NCBI GenBank assembly: GCA_014898425.1
Contig: RCSZ01000002.1
Coordinates: forward strand, 2,666,001 to 2,730,000
Direction: 5' to 3'
DNA: 64,000 nt
Source: Botryotinia globosa
Taxonomy: Eukaryota; Ascomycota; Leotiomycetes; Helotiales; Sclerotiniaceae
Below, in pieces: positions 32,778 through 45,548 of this stretch (the first letter of the stretch is position 1; every line of letters begins with the position of its first letter). Made by a program: the position numbers and the translations under genes. The notes beneath the pieces were generated by a model that was given only the letters and a program-made list of their open reading frames with translations, did no database searches and had not been told where the DNA came from.

Positions 32778-35700
32778 ATCAAAACGGGAATTGGAAAAGG
32801 TAAGGGAGACGGCGTTCAAACTTTGATGGAATCGAGCACGGTGCATTGGCGGTATCAAAAAATTGGGGAATGGTTCGATGCACATATCCACAATGTGTAT
32901 GTTTATATTTTCGCTGTATAAGACTTAAAACCTATTCATACCCTACTGCACATATCCTTCAAAAGTTGGTTAGAAACTCGCTTCCCCCATCAGGACACTT
33001 TTTCTATTCGGCCTAGGACTATCCTACTCATTCTGCAAGACACTGAAGCCGTGTATCTAGTTAGTCGTACTGTGACCTGAGACCTAAAATAAGAGTATTC
33101 TGAGTTCAGAGAAGTGAGGACGTCGTTGTGCTTTCTGACCAAAAGTTCATGCGCCCTTTCCGGCGCATTCTAGTCCCGTCTCAAGTGAAGCACACTACAT
33201 GGTATTGTGTCGAGATATAGAAACGCTTGCCAAGTCCAGCCCCTATTTTCGAAATGGAGTTTGTCGCTTCACCACCATCGTTCGGACCATGCATCGCGAC
33301 CAAAGCATTATTGGGTGCAACTGCCATGCGACTGTTAAGTCTCTCTCGTGCCGGAAGATAATCGCCTTCATGCACTACCCTTCAGACTGTCAGAAGCAAT
33401 GTTAGACAATATGATATCACATGTGCGGGTACTTGTATACCTATTTTCGGCTCTCCTCACTGCGTGACATTATCTTCCTTCCGCTGGATGTAGCTGTCCG
33501 TACCATGCTAAGTAATTAACAAGCACTATACCTGATTCAACACGAAGTGGGTACTTCGAACGCTTTGGTCTAGTATCCTCTGGTTCTGTTCCATCTCATA
33601 TAGGTAGATTATGCAATTCAAAATTGATGTATTACCAAGCTGACAATTGTCAACTATCAGAAGGTCAAGATTATGAGCCTCATTTTAACACAACTTTTCA
33701 CCGATTACAGTGTAAGACGCTGGTCTTTCTGATTCGGAACATGTCAGATGTAGCTCGATGCATCTCCCTCATTCTGTCATTAATTCGTTTGACAGGAATG
33801 AATTTAGGGTATTCTTTCCTCATTCAATGTTTTCCCAATTGTTCCTCTTCTAGAGTCAAGCTATTGTTGGTCAAGAATTGCTTGTACACTTCGGATAATA
33901 TCCGATCTGATGTTCGATTTCAGTTTAGCATCGTTGATTCCACATACTTCTCCAAACACCCGGACGCAAGAGCAGTAACGGCCACTTCTCATCTTTATCT
34001 CAGCGAAGAAAACTTCGACGACATGACTTATGGTTGGATCTCATCACAATTGAAGAGACATACGCTTCTGCAAGCAAACCCCAGATAACGTGCTAATATG
34101 ATTCACCATACAAACTCCAAATGCACACAGCATAACATAACCCCCCATCTGCTGTACAACATCGCACATACATGTATATCAAATGCACGCCTGGGTACAG
34201 ATCGTATAATGTCTAAGGGAATCTGGAAAGGCTTGAAGTTAAATCGGTAGGCTGATTACCTCTTTCTCTACAAAATGTTACCCCGAAAAGAGTATGTATC
34301 CGTTTGTCAATGTTGCATCCGCAGGGCTTTTCTACTTCTCCAACTTCAACTCCTATGTCGAACCTTTTCGATTATCTACTTGTTTAGAATTGCTAAGTAG
34401 GTCAAATAACTTACATCTTCTTAACCTTGATTAGGTGTAACTCGTCGACAATTCCATTTGCATGCTTTGCATTACTTGCAAACACTACCAAACGCTCGCA
34501 ATTGACTCGAAACAATGGAAATAAAATGACATTGTTGCACTCCAGTCGTCCTCCCCAATTGAACATCTGTTGAATAGCCGAGGTTCGTTGTGTAAGCAAA
34601 TGATATCACGATTGCCAATTGGCGACACATATAAATGTGAAGCTATTGGCTAAAATCAAGCTGAACAATTCAGCCGAGAAATAGATGCAGCTTTCACTGA
34701 TCACTGCGGCCGGTATTGTATCACGAGGGGAAAACACTGCAGAGGACGTTGCCATCATGACAACGGGAGTTTGAAAATTAGGTTGGATGAGGAAATGTGT
34801 ATCAATAATCCAAGAAAAGTAAGTGATGCAAGATTCCTCGCACAACAGCGGTAAGAAATGATTGTTTGGTTGTCTCAGAATTTGTATCTCAAACCCTCAA
34901 CCCAGCTAGAACCAAATGTGAATTTTTGAATGCAGACTTGAGCAATTTAACATTCCCATGAATATTTGTTGAGTCGGTAACGAATGATAATTCTGTTCGT
35001 TATCAGACACTCCTTGGATGATTGATATTGGAAGCCTCCAAGTCGTCCTTTGACTGGCTCGGCACGCGGTGGCTGATTTCATTTCCCGACATTCCTCGTA
35101 AAGTATCCAGTACATTTTCTGTGCCGTCCGGTAATTTTTCCTTCCAACGAAATTAAGTTTCTTTTCTTTCAATATTCTGATCAGCTTCACTGCTTCGGCA
35201 ATTAGGAGGATTTGGAATATCATCACTTGTAACGTGAGAGAGAAATTCATGTTCCTAGTGGGCATTAGGCGAACTTATCTACGTCTTATCATGGCGATCC
35301 AGCTGCATTCTGTCCAGATTACTTTGGTATGTATCAGATAATGTGGCCAACGCCGAGCGGCTCCTCTCGGTAAGTGTATCCCGAATTTGGCGGACTTGAT
35401 TCCCAAGTAGGGTTCTTGTCCCGATATGAGAAAAAATACATGGAGCGGGGTGCCGCAGAGATACTGGGGGCGGAATGACAAAAGCTAAAAGGCTGCAGTC
35501 TTGCGGCCCATGATCATTGGACAACTTTGCTATAAAAGGCCTCGGAAGAATTAACCCTAGATAAGGTACATTGGGCGGTGGGTGGCACGATTAATCAAGC
35601 CTTTGGAAAACGTTGAGCCACCTACCGTACGCACATTGATCTGAAAGTTTGGATCCAGCTTGTTTGACGGATTTTGTCATGCTACACGTTACACACGGCT

Positions 35701-36244
35701 GCAGTGACTACCGGGCATGTGCCATCCATATGTTCTGTTACTATTTCCGCTATCTATACCTTTGCCTTCATCGTATTTTTATCCTTTCTTCCTTCGTTTT
35801 TGGATCTATAGGTCTCAACGTTTTGATCCCGCGCTTTCAGTCGCAACCCGCTTTCCACAACCCCTCTCGATCATAATATGTATTTTAGACGTTCCTCGCA
35901 TTAGATTCGGCACAGATCAACATCGCCATTCTCTTGAACCTTTATATCTTGCGTTTCATGTCTATAGCTGATGACTGTTGGAGCAATCGGATTTATTACT
36001 TCTCGGGAATATTCCAAACAAATCAGAAAACCATATCAGTTATACCTTTGTTAGGTTTGCCAGTGAAGTCGGACAATCGCTGGACAATCGTGCATGGTTG
36101 ATCAACAAGAAATACTTGATTTTTACGATAAACTGGGGTCATGTATATAACATTGACCATATAGAAGATCTTCATATTACACAAGTCAATCTCTATATAG
36201 GAACCTCGTCTTTCATTGCATGATACACCATATATCTTTCCATC
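32778..36244. other. 3.5-kb region without a recognised gene
   Basis: This is the largest gap inside the otherwise conserved middle. Its base composition is not extremely AT-rich. The longest frames are a plus-strand frame with ATG at 33627 ending 34088 (153 aa) and minus-strand frames at 34906-35265 and 34606-34845. None shows a family motif, and I could not join them into one protein. It may hold a non-coding RNA, a decayed gene or long UTRs. A TATA-like tataaaag lies at about 35532-35539. Confidence 0.4.
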
Positions 36245-38279
36245 ATGGGTTGGGTACGCATCACCTAAAATCTCTGGACATTCTAATGCTTATTAGCCTT
36301 TAGGTGGAGAAGACGAATATGACCGTGGCGAAGAGCGCCGTTGGAAGACGGTTCAGACTGGAATTTTCCGGGCATAGGTACGAGAGAAAAGGGTCTAGGT
36401 TCTTGACAGAAGTGAGAGCTGGTCTTGCCACGTTCTTTGCTATGGCATACATCATCTCAGTAAATTCATCGATCGTATCAGGTAAGTTTTCTACCTATGC
36501 CTTGATAACTCCCCTCACATCTTTCAAGCGACCGGAGGAACATGTGTATGCGACTACCCTCCTGGATCTACGGATCCCTTCTGCTTAGACATTTCAACGG
36601 ATCCCAGTTACCAGATATGTGTTCAGGAAATCAACCAGGATTTAGTCACAGGCACGGCAGCGATATCTGCGCTGACGAGTTTTTGCATGGGTGTTTTTGC
36701 AAATATGCCGATAGCGTTGGCCCCCGGAATGGGTTTAAATGCATATTTTGCTTATCAAGTTGTTGGAATACATGGACAGGGACCCGTCTCATATAGACTA
36801 GCACTGACAGCTGTCTTCATCGAAGGATTACTCTTTGTTGCGTTATCGATACTCGGGCTCAGACAATGGCTTGCGCGCGCAATACCTCGAAGCTTGAAGA
36901 TAGCCAGCGGTGCAGGCATTGGACTTTACCTCGCTCTCATCGGACTCACTTATAGTGCGGGAATCGGTGCTATCACGGGCAGTAATTCCGATGTACCTCT
37001 TCAAGTGACTGGCTGTATCCCCGAGCTTATTGCTCCAGATGGAACTTGCACATCTGGCAAAATGCGAAGTCCGACAATGTGGCTTGGCATATTCGGTGGG
37101 GGGATGTTCACAGCGTTTCTCATGATGTACCGTGTCAAAGGTGCCGTCATAGCTGGGATTCTCCTCGTCTCTATCGTTTCGTGGCCGCGCAATACTTCCG
37201 TTACTTATTTCCCCCCTACTGTTTCTGGCGATGCGGCGTTCGAGTTCTTCAAGAAAATCGTCACCTTCCATCCCATTTCTCGAGTGCTGGCTGTGCAAGA
37301 TTGGAATATCACTGGAGCTGGGGCTGGACAGTTTGCATCCGCACTCATCACTTTCCTCTACGTCGATATCCTTGATTGTACCGGCACCTTGTATTCGATG
37401 GCTCGGTTTTGTGGAGCCATCGACGAAGATACGCAGGATTTTGAAGGTAGCGCCGTAGCCTATCTCGTCGACGCCTTTGGCATATCGCTTGGTTCCTTTG
37501 TGGGCTCGCCTCCTGTCACTGCATTTATCGAATCGGGTGCTGGTATATCAGAAGGAGGCGTGACAGGACTCACGGCCGTCACTACCGGGTTTTGCTTCTT
37601 CATCAGTCTTTTCTTCGCGCCAATATTCGCTAGTATACCTCCTTGGGCCACAGGCTGTACTTTGATACTCGTGGGAGCGATGATGGCACGCGCGTGTACG
37701 GAGATCAATTGGCGGTATCTTGGAGATTCTATTCCGGCTTTCTTGACGCTGGCAATCATGCCTTTTACGTATTCGATCGCTTACGGACTTATTACTGGAA
37801 TCGTTACGTACACATTACTTAATACATCGGCATGGGTATTGGCGAAAATGTCCGGAGGAAGAATCATGCCACACGACTACGAGTTAAAAGATTACTGGAC
37901 ATATAAGGTTCGCGGTGGGTTATTGCCTGGCTGGGTACGCAGGGCCACAAGGGGGAAAAGAGATTTTTGGCGCGAGTGGGATTTTGATGCGGAGGTGGGG
38001 GATAAAGTTGAGAGTGTGAGGGGACATAAGACGAGGGGGAGTGTAGCGAAAAGCCACAAGAGCTCGAAGAGTCATGATGTGCATGTGAGGCAAAAGGAAA
38101 ATAGTGGAATGCCCAGTGTGAATATGAATGGACATGGAGAGCGAACGTGGGAGATGCCCGAAATGGCGTTTCCGAAGAATGTTGCGGTAGGGATTGGGGA
38201 AGCGATTGGAGGAGAGGAGAGGAGGGAAAGTATGAGGACTATGAGTTCTGTTGGGAGGAGTCTGGGAAGGAGATCATGA
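36245..38279 (+). CDS. azgA: AzgA-type purine permease (adenine-guanine-hypoxanthine)
   Basis: A plasma-membrane proton symporter for hypoxanthine, adenine and guanine, of the AzgA branch of nucleobase transporters. Three exons, 36245-36253, 36304-36481 and 36529-38279, give 645 aa. The first exon is only nine bases, encoding MGW, the usual beginning of fungal AzgA proteins, and the splice phases fit. Family signatures are present: LTEVRAGLATFFAMAYIISVN, GVFANMPIALAPGMGLNAYF (quoted only to its core APGMGLNAYF), LYVDILDCTGTL, and FVGSPPVTAFIESGAGISEGG cut to its core SPPVTAFIESG. Twelve or more hydrophobic segments are spread over residues 45-500. The hydrophilic cytosolic tail of about 110 residues, rich in Lys/Arg/Ser/His, is longer than usual and could be a regulatory or ubiquitin-targeting tail. 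A ctatatagg near 36188-36196 could be the TATA element. Confidence 0.93.
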
Positions 38280-38762
38280 GTTCGAGGTTGAGGTTGAGGG
38301 TTGATGATGAGGGATAGTTTTTGTCGGTAATGGCCAGTCCTGGATAATTTCTAGGCTGGATTTAATTCACAATGATAAGAAGGATTTCGAGATACCAAAT
38401 AGGAATACGGATATGGATATGGATATGGATGGATAGCGTAGATAGATTGGGTGATTATATTATTTATAGTCCTCAAGGACTCAATGGAGAAAGGCCATGA
38501 AAATATATAAAAGGCTTACATGAATGAGCGGAAATCGGTTGATGCAATGCAATGCAATGCGCTTTTCACAAGATTTGAATATCTGCAAAAGAATCGGATC
38601 AAATTAGCCAGACGCATGAATACCTCTAGACAATCCTTTACACCTACTATCCATATAAACAGCAAAAAAGACATACATACTTATCACAACTCTCCTCAAC
38701 CCCCATTTCCAACCCCTCACCCAAGCCCACATCCCCAAGTCCATCTCTCGCATTCACCAAAC

Positions 38763-38810
<48 letters not shown>

Positions 38811-40584
38811 TATCATCATCATCATTATCATCATCATCATAACCACTCCTCAAATTCACCCAACCAACCTCATCTCACCTTCCCATATAATCCCCAACCC
38901 CTCCCTCTCCCACATCCAAGAAACAAAAGATGCCATGCTGGCTCAGTGGTAACGCGCCGAGTATGCACATGCCCGTAAAACGGCACCTCTGCTTAACAAG
39001 ACTATAAAGTGATTGTCTTCTTGAAGAATCAGTTCGCCTGGTTTAAATTAAGGGGTCTCCAGAATTCGTTGCATAGAGCGTCCTTGATTTTTTGTCTTTT
39101 TTTCTTCTTCGTTTTTGAAGGAGGGGATTTGTTCTTACTTTGGGTGAATGTGGTTGGCTGGAAGAGGGACGCGGGTGGGTGAGGTTATATTCACTTTTGG
39201 TGAGTGGATGCGGGAAGATGGGATGGGATGGGATGAGATGAGATGAGATATTTTTGCAGGAGAGAGGGAGTATATATAGATAGGTGTGTAGTCGTATTTG
39301 AGAGAAGTAAAGAGTGGTATTTGTTTGGAAGAAAGGGAGGGATCTCATTGAAACAAAAGATACCTATATATCAAAAGATCAGTCCAAAGTAACGCACGCA
39401 TTCACCTTGGGCAAATTGAAGCGGATAATTCTGTTCGATGTATGCAACAATTTAGACTAGCAAGACATCGAAGTCTTCTTTAGTAGTAGAGGTAAAATAC
39501 ATAATATAATGAATTGACTATTCCAGCTGGCTTGCGGATTCAAGTGTCCAGATGGTTTCCAGATTGCAGAAATCCTTCGCGGTTGAATTGCAACGACGAT
39601 AAAACACATTTTCTCCTACCCATATCATTGCACGCGTCACTCTAGCAATATGCGCGTGAAAGCTGAACCTCTTTGCAAAAACGATGTCGAAGTTTCTGAA
39701 AAAGTCCCTGCAAACAACATTTATGGAGTTTGCAAAGTGATCGAGCATCGTACGTCGAAGTCCATGAACTCAGCATCTTTACAGAAAGCTGACAAGGCCA
39801 ATGAAAAATGCACCAGAATTTTCAGATGGGCCTCAAATATCCCTATAGTGGCGCGAGAAAGCGAGAAAGCGAGTAAACAAAGTGAAGAGTAGACATCAAT
39901 CGAAAACAGCATTTTGACTCTACGACGTTCAACGCCTGCAAGGCGTGAATATATGATGCATCTCTACCTTTATCATTTCAATGTTGTCCGTTCGGCATAC
40001 TGTCGATCGATCATAACCTGCTACGGCTAGACCTCAGGCCTATGTAGTGACGACACTTGAAGATATAGACGCGAGCTCACATTCTGCCTGATTACGAACT
40101 CATTCAGGAGCGTCAGAGTATGTCTAAGTGTCAGACCCAACTTCGCACTTGAATAGCACAATGAAGCACCTTAACTTCGAAGTTTCTTCGTCCGTCCAAT
40201 ACAGAAATCAGCATCATTGGGCTTCGGTTTCACTGTATTTTGAAATTGTTGGTGCAACCATAATGTAAGGATGACGTTTATAACTTAAAAGTGTCGCTTG
40301 TATTAGAGAAAAAGACCAAAAACTCCTACCGATATGCCCTTCCTTCATACCATGACCAGCTGTGCAACCTCTCAATTGTGCATGTACCAAAGCATGGATG
40401 CGATCCTTTACCCATTCCCATTCCCATACCGAATGTAACCCGATACCCTCGTACATTACTGTCATAATATTCATTTCGTTCATAAAACTTCATCCATCCC
40501 CTCCTCTCCGTCGTACCCCCCACTTTCCCAATACAAGCTTTGCTCAAGTGCGAGCAATTCCAAAAGTCAGCAAAGTAATTTCAG
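38280..40584. other. 2.3-kb intergenic between convergent AzgA and USP-domain genes
   Basis: Both flanking genes end toward this stretch, so it contains two 3' regions. No gene is recognised. It includes an 80-base (CAT)n repeat. A string at 38937-38955 resembles a tRNA A box, but no B box or fold follows. The frame 39650-39892 has no family features. Confidence 0.45.
38763..38842. repeat. (CAT)n trinucleotide repeat
   Basis: About 26 cat triplets with two tat interruptions. It reads as poly-His on the plus strand and poly-Asp on the minus strand, but lies downstream of AzgA in no recognised gene, so the homopolymer peptides are not real. Confidence 0.92.
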
Positions 40585-42453
40585 CTAAATAAAGGAAGGT
40601 ATCAATAACAGAGCATTTTCGTAAGAGTGGTATTCGCCATTCGATATTCCGTATAAAGATTCGCCCGGGCCGGCTAGTCGATTTCCCTCGCCTCTACCAT
40701 CTGGATCAACACTGTCAGTAGAGCCAGTAGAAGATTTTCGGCCTAGAGCTTTTGCCTCTTCGAGCTCCATCTCATGAAGCTTTTTCTTCTTCTCAATTTC
40801 TGGGTTTGGCTGAGGGATATCGTCGTTGCCAAGTAACAAGTGTCCAGGTACTGCCTCGAATTCTCCTTCATCATCATCCCCTTCTCCGTCACTAGAATCA
40901 TCCCCACTCATAATGGGACTATCAAGCTGTGCAGATCTAGGACTCTTCACAAGCATCTCCGGACTCTGAGGACGAGAATCGAACCCACTGGTGCAGCTTG
41001 TCGCTTCGCTCTTACCGGAATCTATCTTTTTGAGAGGTCGGCTACCTTCAAGGGTAAATGGCGTCAATGTGGGATCAAATTCTGCTGGTAAACCAAGGGC
41101 AGCTGCTACTGCGTGCGCTTCAATAAGGGGACCAGTTGCGCTCTCGAGATTGCTTGCAACGATTGATGTTTCATGTCCGATAACCCCGCTCTCTTGCAGA
41201 ATGCGAGTGTAACTTTGACGTGCAGGATCTGCATCTCGTTTTTGCTTCTTCTTTAACCTTTTATCCGTGGGTCTGACGACAACGACTGGTATGGGCGAAT
41301 ACTGCAAGCACCACTTTGAGAACGAGTTTCTGTTTCCCATCAAACCTTGGAACCCCCCAAGACTTCGCCCCCGAGTTCCAACGATGAGCATCGCAGGTTC
41401 GTAAATTTGGATCTGAACACCGGAGTGGTTAGTAAGTGGCGATAATTATCTGCGAACATCAAACAGTCCAAACATACCATCTTTTGGAAAGTTGTATGGA
41501 CTTTCCCTATGGCATACTCCAGTACAATACTGACAGCTTTATTATCATCGTTCTTCTTCTGTATCGCATCAAGTAGTTCTCTTGCATCCTGCTGATATTG
41601 CTTGATCTCCAGGGCTCTGTCAGTGATCAACTTCGAATCTTTATCAACGACCCTTAAACAGATAATTTGGTCTCCATCGTCGACGAGCTCCTCTAGCATC
41701 CATTGTAACGCGATATCCGAATAAGAATTCTCATCTATGCCGACCATGAAAGTCCTCGAGGAACGTTTGTATTGATATCCCTCATGTTTAGAGTTTTGAG
41801 TGTAACTTCTAGTATTCCTCTCTGTGTCTTCTGATAGCGATCCAATACTATCAAATGAGACTTTTCCTTTAAACTTTCTGTTATTGGGAGCCATTAGTGT
41901 CAGATTCAAGTATCGCAAAGAAATATTGGGTAGTAATGTAATAAAGATCCAGATCAACCATAGAGAGCTGTCTTGCGCGATATAGAAACCAAGTGGGGTT
42001 GATCACCCGCCCCCAGATTTCGGCCGCTAGGATCCGGGAAGGAAAGCGTGGGACATTATGAAGTATCCTTTTATTTGATGGTACGGCCTATTCCCACCTC
42101 CCCTTGAAACCAAACATCGTCGCACAAAGATTAAGGAAATGGGACACAACTTACGGTGGAGGAGGTGGACTCGAGCCCCTCAGACGAGGACGAGTCAGCG
42201 TCTTCTTTCCCTTACCACCCTTCCCGTCTTTCAAGGGCCGCGGACCTCTCGAACCCCCTCTAAAGGATATGCTCGACATGGAGTTTTGCCGTTGGTTAGG
42301 CGGATGATCATATTGGACATGCTCTGTGATAGATCTAAGCTTTCGAGAAGAAAAATAGTCCGAATTTGTTGGCGCAGAAATATTTGGTGAAAGGGGAGAT
42401 TTGGGGGATGGCGAATCTGAGCTTCTAAAATGCGGGGAAGTAGGCGCCGACAT
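40585..42453 (-). CDS. Universal stress protein (USP) domain protein
   Basis: A fungal UspA-domain protein of 508 aa, far longer than the 140-160 aa bacterial forms. Three exons: 42155-42453, 41478-41877 and 40585-41412. Exon 1 encodes a Ser/Pro-rich disordered N-terminus starting MSAPTSPHFRSS and ending in a proline run. The USP domain spans the end of exon 2 and start of exon 3: RTFMVGIDENSYSDIALQWM, ICLRVVDKDS, then exon 3 MLIVGTRGRSLGGFQGL and LQYSPIPVVVVRP. The G-x2-G of the nucleotide loop is present, but the following position is GNRNS rather than the usual GS, so ATP binding is uncertain. A C-terminal tail of about 240 residues is acidic and Ser-rich with phosphorylation-like SP sites. 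Its cellular role in fungi is poorly defined, linked to stress tolerance in relatives. Confidence 0.88.
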
Positions 42454-43040
42454 GGTGGGTTATTGTTCAATTATAAATCAGACATTTGGTCTTTTTCCAG
42501 GCGACTTTATAGTAATTGTTGAATGCTTATGTCGGATGAGGTGAGCATAAGAACTTTGAGGTTGTTGGTTTGAGATTTGTCAAAGTGGATGGATGAAGTG
42601 GTCCGTTCTAGGCTTCAGGCGAGAAACAGCGGTGTCGTACTAGGATTATTTACTGAAGTCGAAAGATTCTGGTTAATCGAGTAAGGTATGGGTGAATCAA
42701 CAATTGATGTATGCATTTTGTTACGTTATTGGTAGTCTTTATGAGACATGCTGGATGCCAAGATAGTCGTGCCTTCCCTTTCAGCCTTGTGAGTTGCTTA
42801 CGACAGGTACAGCTGTGATCGTAAAATCATGGGTACTCTTTCACTCTGGAATAGCACAGAAACATATACATATACACGGGGTTTACTTCATAATTTATTT
42901 TGATCTACTGGTAAGGCTCCTCGCCTTCGTCCATTTTTGACAAGCCATTTCGTGGATTTGTCTTTTCCACCCCCCAGTACGCCATACCAATGCCATAGAG
43001 TTGAAAGCAATATTGTCAAGAGAGAAGCATGAAAGGTATT
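42454..43040. other. Intergenic, USP-gene promoter and eIF3l 3' region
   Basis: A 587-base gap between two minus-strand genes. It holds the upstream region of the USP-domain gene and the 3' end of eIF3l. I see no further gene or notable repeat. Confidence 0.5.
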
Positions 43041-44583
43041 TTAGTATGTGCGAGCAAGGTTTCTGAGATACCAGTCCACCAATTTGCGGCCGACCTTTGC
43101 TTCAGAAATATGAATGAGATCCTGTAAATTTTATTAGCAATCTTGTATTTGGCATTGGGCTTTTTCCTGAAAGACTTACTCCTTGCATAGCATAATCGAG
43201 ATCGTTAGAGTTGACTACTTCTCCGTCCAACAATCCATTATCAGTCCATCTAATTTGCCTGCTGCGTTGCTTGTTGACCAATAACCAACCCCTCAACTTC
43301 TCAGGTTCAACCTCCAAGAATCCAGCCAACTTCTTTACATCCATGGTGGTGTATAATCTGAGATAGGACTTCACAGTTGGGCTCCACATGTTCGTCTTAA
43401 CCTCATCCATGAAGATAGATAGATGGTGCTCGAGAGGGTCAACGTTTAATTCTGGGTTATCGAAGTCAGGAGGAGTAGGAGAGATAAACTTGGGACATGC
43501 AGAGCGAAATAGCTCCTCAAAGATTGGGAGGGATTCTGGTCCACCGCGTTGAAGTTTGAGGAGTTGGTCACCGTACTTCTCGCGAAGAGCAGTGTGGATG
43601 GTATCATCAAGGCGGGTTGGGTGGAAAGCCACACAGATGGCAATGAGAGCGTACATTTGATCGTTCTTCTTGGAGATTGAGTCATATTGGGCGTTCTTTT
43701 GGAAGTTCTTGGTTCTTGAAACGTAGATCAAGATGTGGCTGAACATGCGGATGGCATCTGCGTATCTGCGCATCATCATGTATGAGAATCCTACATAGTA
43801 ATAGGTAGTGAAATGAGCGGCCATGACGCGCGCAAACATAGCCTTCTTGTTAAGCTCGATATCGTCAAGTGTTTTCAAGGCGAGACTGAAATCACCGAGG
43901 AGACAATGAACTCGCAATAATCCAATGATGGAGAAGTATCCGAGCATTCTGTACAAGGACTTCGAACCATAATCACCGGCGACCGCCATAGGCTCTTCAT
44001 TGCGCTTCATGGCAGCTAGTTGCTCGTTGATCTGCGATCTCTGAATGAGAGAGTATAAAACGTTCAAAACACTGTAACATCCCCATGTGTTTGGCGCCTC
44101 GCGGAGGATTTGAATTTCTTCTTCATTTGTACCTTGACGTGCGACACGATTTCTGTACGAGCAGAAAGAGTTGAACTGGTAGATGAACTCGTCGATAACA
44201 TCCCAAGCCCAGTAGTACTGTAGCTATAATTAGCGTCCCAGGCGAGTCTGTCGACAAACGAACAAAGAACTTACCGATGGTGGTTCGAGGTCAACTGGCC
44301 CGTCCGAGTTCAAAATGAAGTGAAACAAACTACAATAGTTATCGTAGCTTGCAAACTTGACTTCCAAAGGAGCAGAGAAGTCCAAGGGTTGTGCAGCAGC
44401 AGCAAGTCTCGACTGAATATCATCCGTTTGTTGTGCCATGCTCATCGAGTTGACCTGCTCCAACTCTTCCATGCCTTCATATTGAACCTGTTCTTTATAG
44501 TCGTTGGCAAGAGCCTCCTCCTCAATATCGGAATCATCATCTAAGGCTCGCGATGCGATGCCGCCGTTTTGAAAGGCGCTCAT
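43041..44583 (-). CDS. eIF3l: Eukaryotic translation initiation factor 3 subunit L
   Basis: A subunit of the eIF3 complex, which scaffolds the 43S pre-initiation complex on the 40S ribosome. It is present in filamentous fungi and absent from budding yeast. Three exons, 44275-44583, 43180-44217 and 43041-43121, give 475 aa, the usual length. The start gives MSAFQNGG; an upstream in-frame codon at 44655 is not needed. Characteristic blocks are SYDNYCSLFHFILNSDGPV, YYWAWDVIDEFIYQFNSFC, WGCYSVLNVLYSLIQRSQI, LLGDFSLALKTLDDIELN and the PCI-like C-terminal part YLRLYTTMDVKKLAGFLEV. The 27-codon last exon (starts DLIHISEAKVG) completes the conserved C-terminus. Confidence 0.95.
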
Positions 44584-45548
44584 GATGCTGTAAAGTTGCT
44601 CGGAGTCGTCGTCGAAGCAGAGTAAAAATTTAAACCCCACCACCAAAGGATTCAAAATCGAGGTTCGGTTATCGCACTAGGACACTAGGGCTAGTTAAAA
44701 CAAATCTATCTCCCTAAATATATTCAGCACTATTTTTCACTCTCCTAGCTTCTAATGATTATATTTCTTTGCCGATTTTCGAAAATAATACAATTGTTTA
44801 ACTACCTATTTGTCATATTTAGAAAAATTATTTGGGAACGCTTTCGAGCACTTGTTGCAAATGGAAAGGATTTTGTTGAATTGACGGATTAACTCGAATT
44901 TTATGGTCACGTGTGGCTTGATATATATCGAATTCATCTATGCGTGGAAATGAAAAGTAAGTCGCAGTCACTCATTATTTCTCTAGATCAGCATTTAAGC
45001 TCGAGAGAATGTTTGATTGTCAGGTTTTATTGGAACACTAGAAAGCTCTTACTGCCAAATCTGAATTAGGCATGAAGTGGGCGTTAAAACATGTTATGGA
45101 GTCCAAAATCCGGAGCCTATGCAGACACATTTCATGAATTTCCTCCATCGGAATGACTTGCTCCACAAAGACACCCAAAATTCTGAGCACAAACAGTTTT
45201 TGAAGCAGCCTTTGATATGTGTGTGATCGTGGTTCATCATTTAACAGAAGGGCAGGAAACAAGCAATATTGCTTCTAGTCTCAGAATTCAAAGCATTTAT
45301 GTGCAAGTGATTGCTTCATATCCCCGTAATGACAAGTACTTCTAGATTCCAGGCAATTGCTTGCAATAATTCATATATTGAACAAAAATTTGTCATGGTA
45401 ATGCATCTTGTTTCTCAATACTTCTCACTGTGGGAATCATGGAAACCAATCTACCTAATTTTCGCTTGCCTCGCTGAAATGCTCCTTTATCGGTACAAAC
45501 CCTCCATATTACTTCGTCACCTTCGTATCGTGCGTGATAAATTTCATC
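44584..45548. other. Intergenic, eIF3l promoter and CSE1 3' region
   Basis: Between two minus-strand genes. AT-rich around 44700-44880. A gtcacgtg E-box-like element lies near 44908-44915, about 0.3 kb upstream of eIF3l. No gene is recognised. Confidence 0.45.

Noticed and set aside
38647..38978. Poly-His (plus) and poly-Asp (minus) frames
   Set aside because: Both are readings of the (CAT)n repeat in an intergenic region between convergent genes.
38935..39010. tRNA-like string ctggctcagtggtaacgcg resembling an A box
   Set aside because: The A-box match is good, but no B box (GGTTCGANTCC) follows and no acceptor or anticodon stem can be paired. At best it is a tRNA-derived relic.
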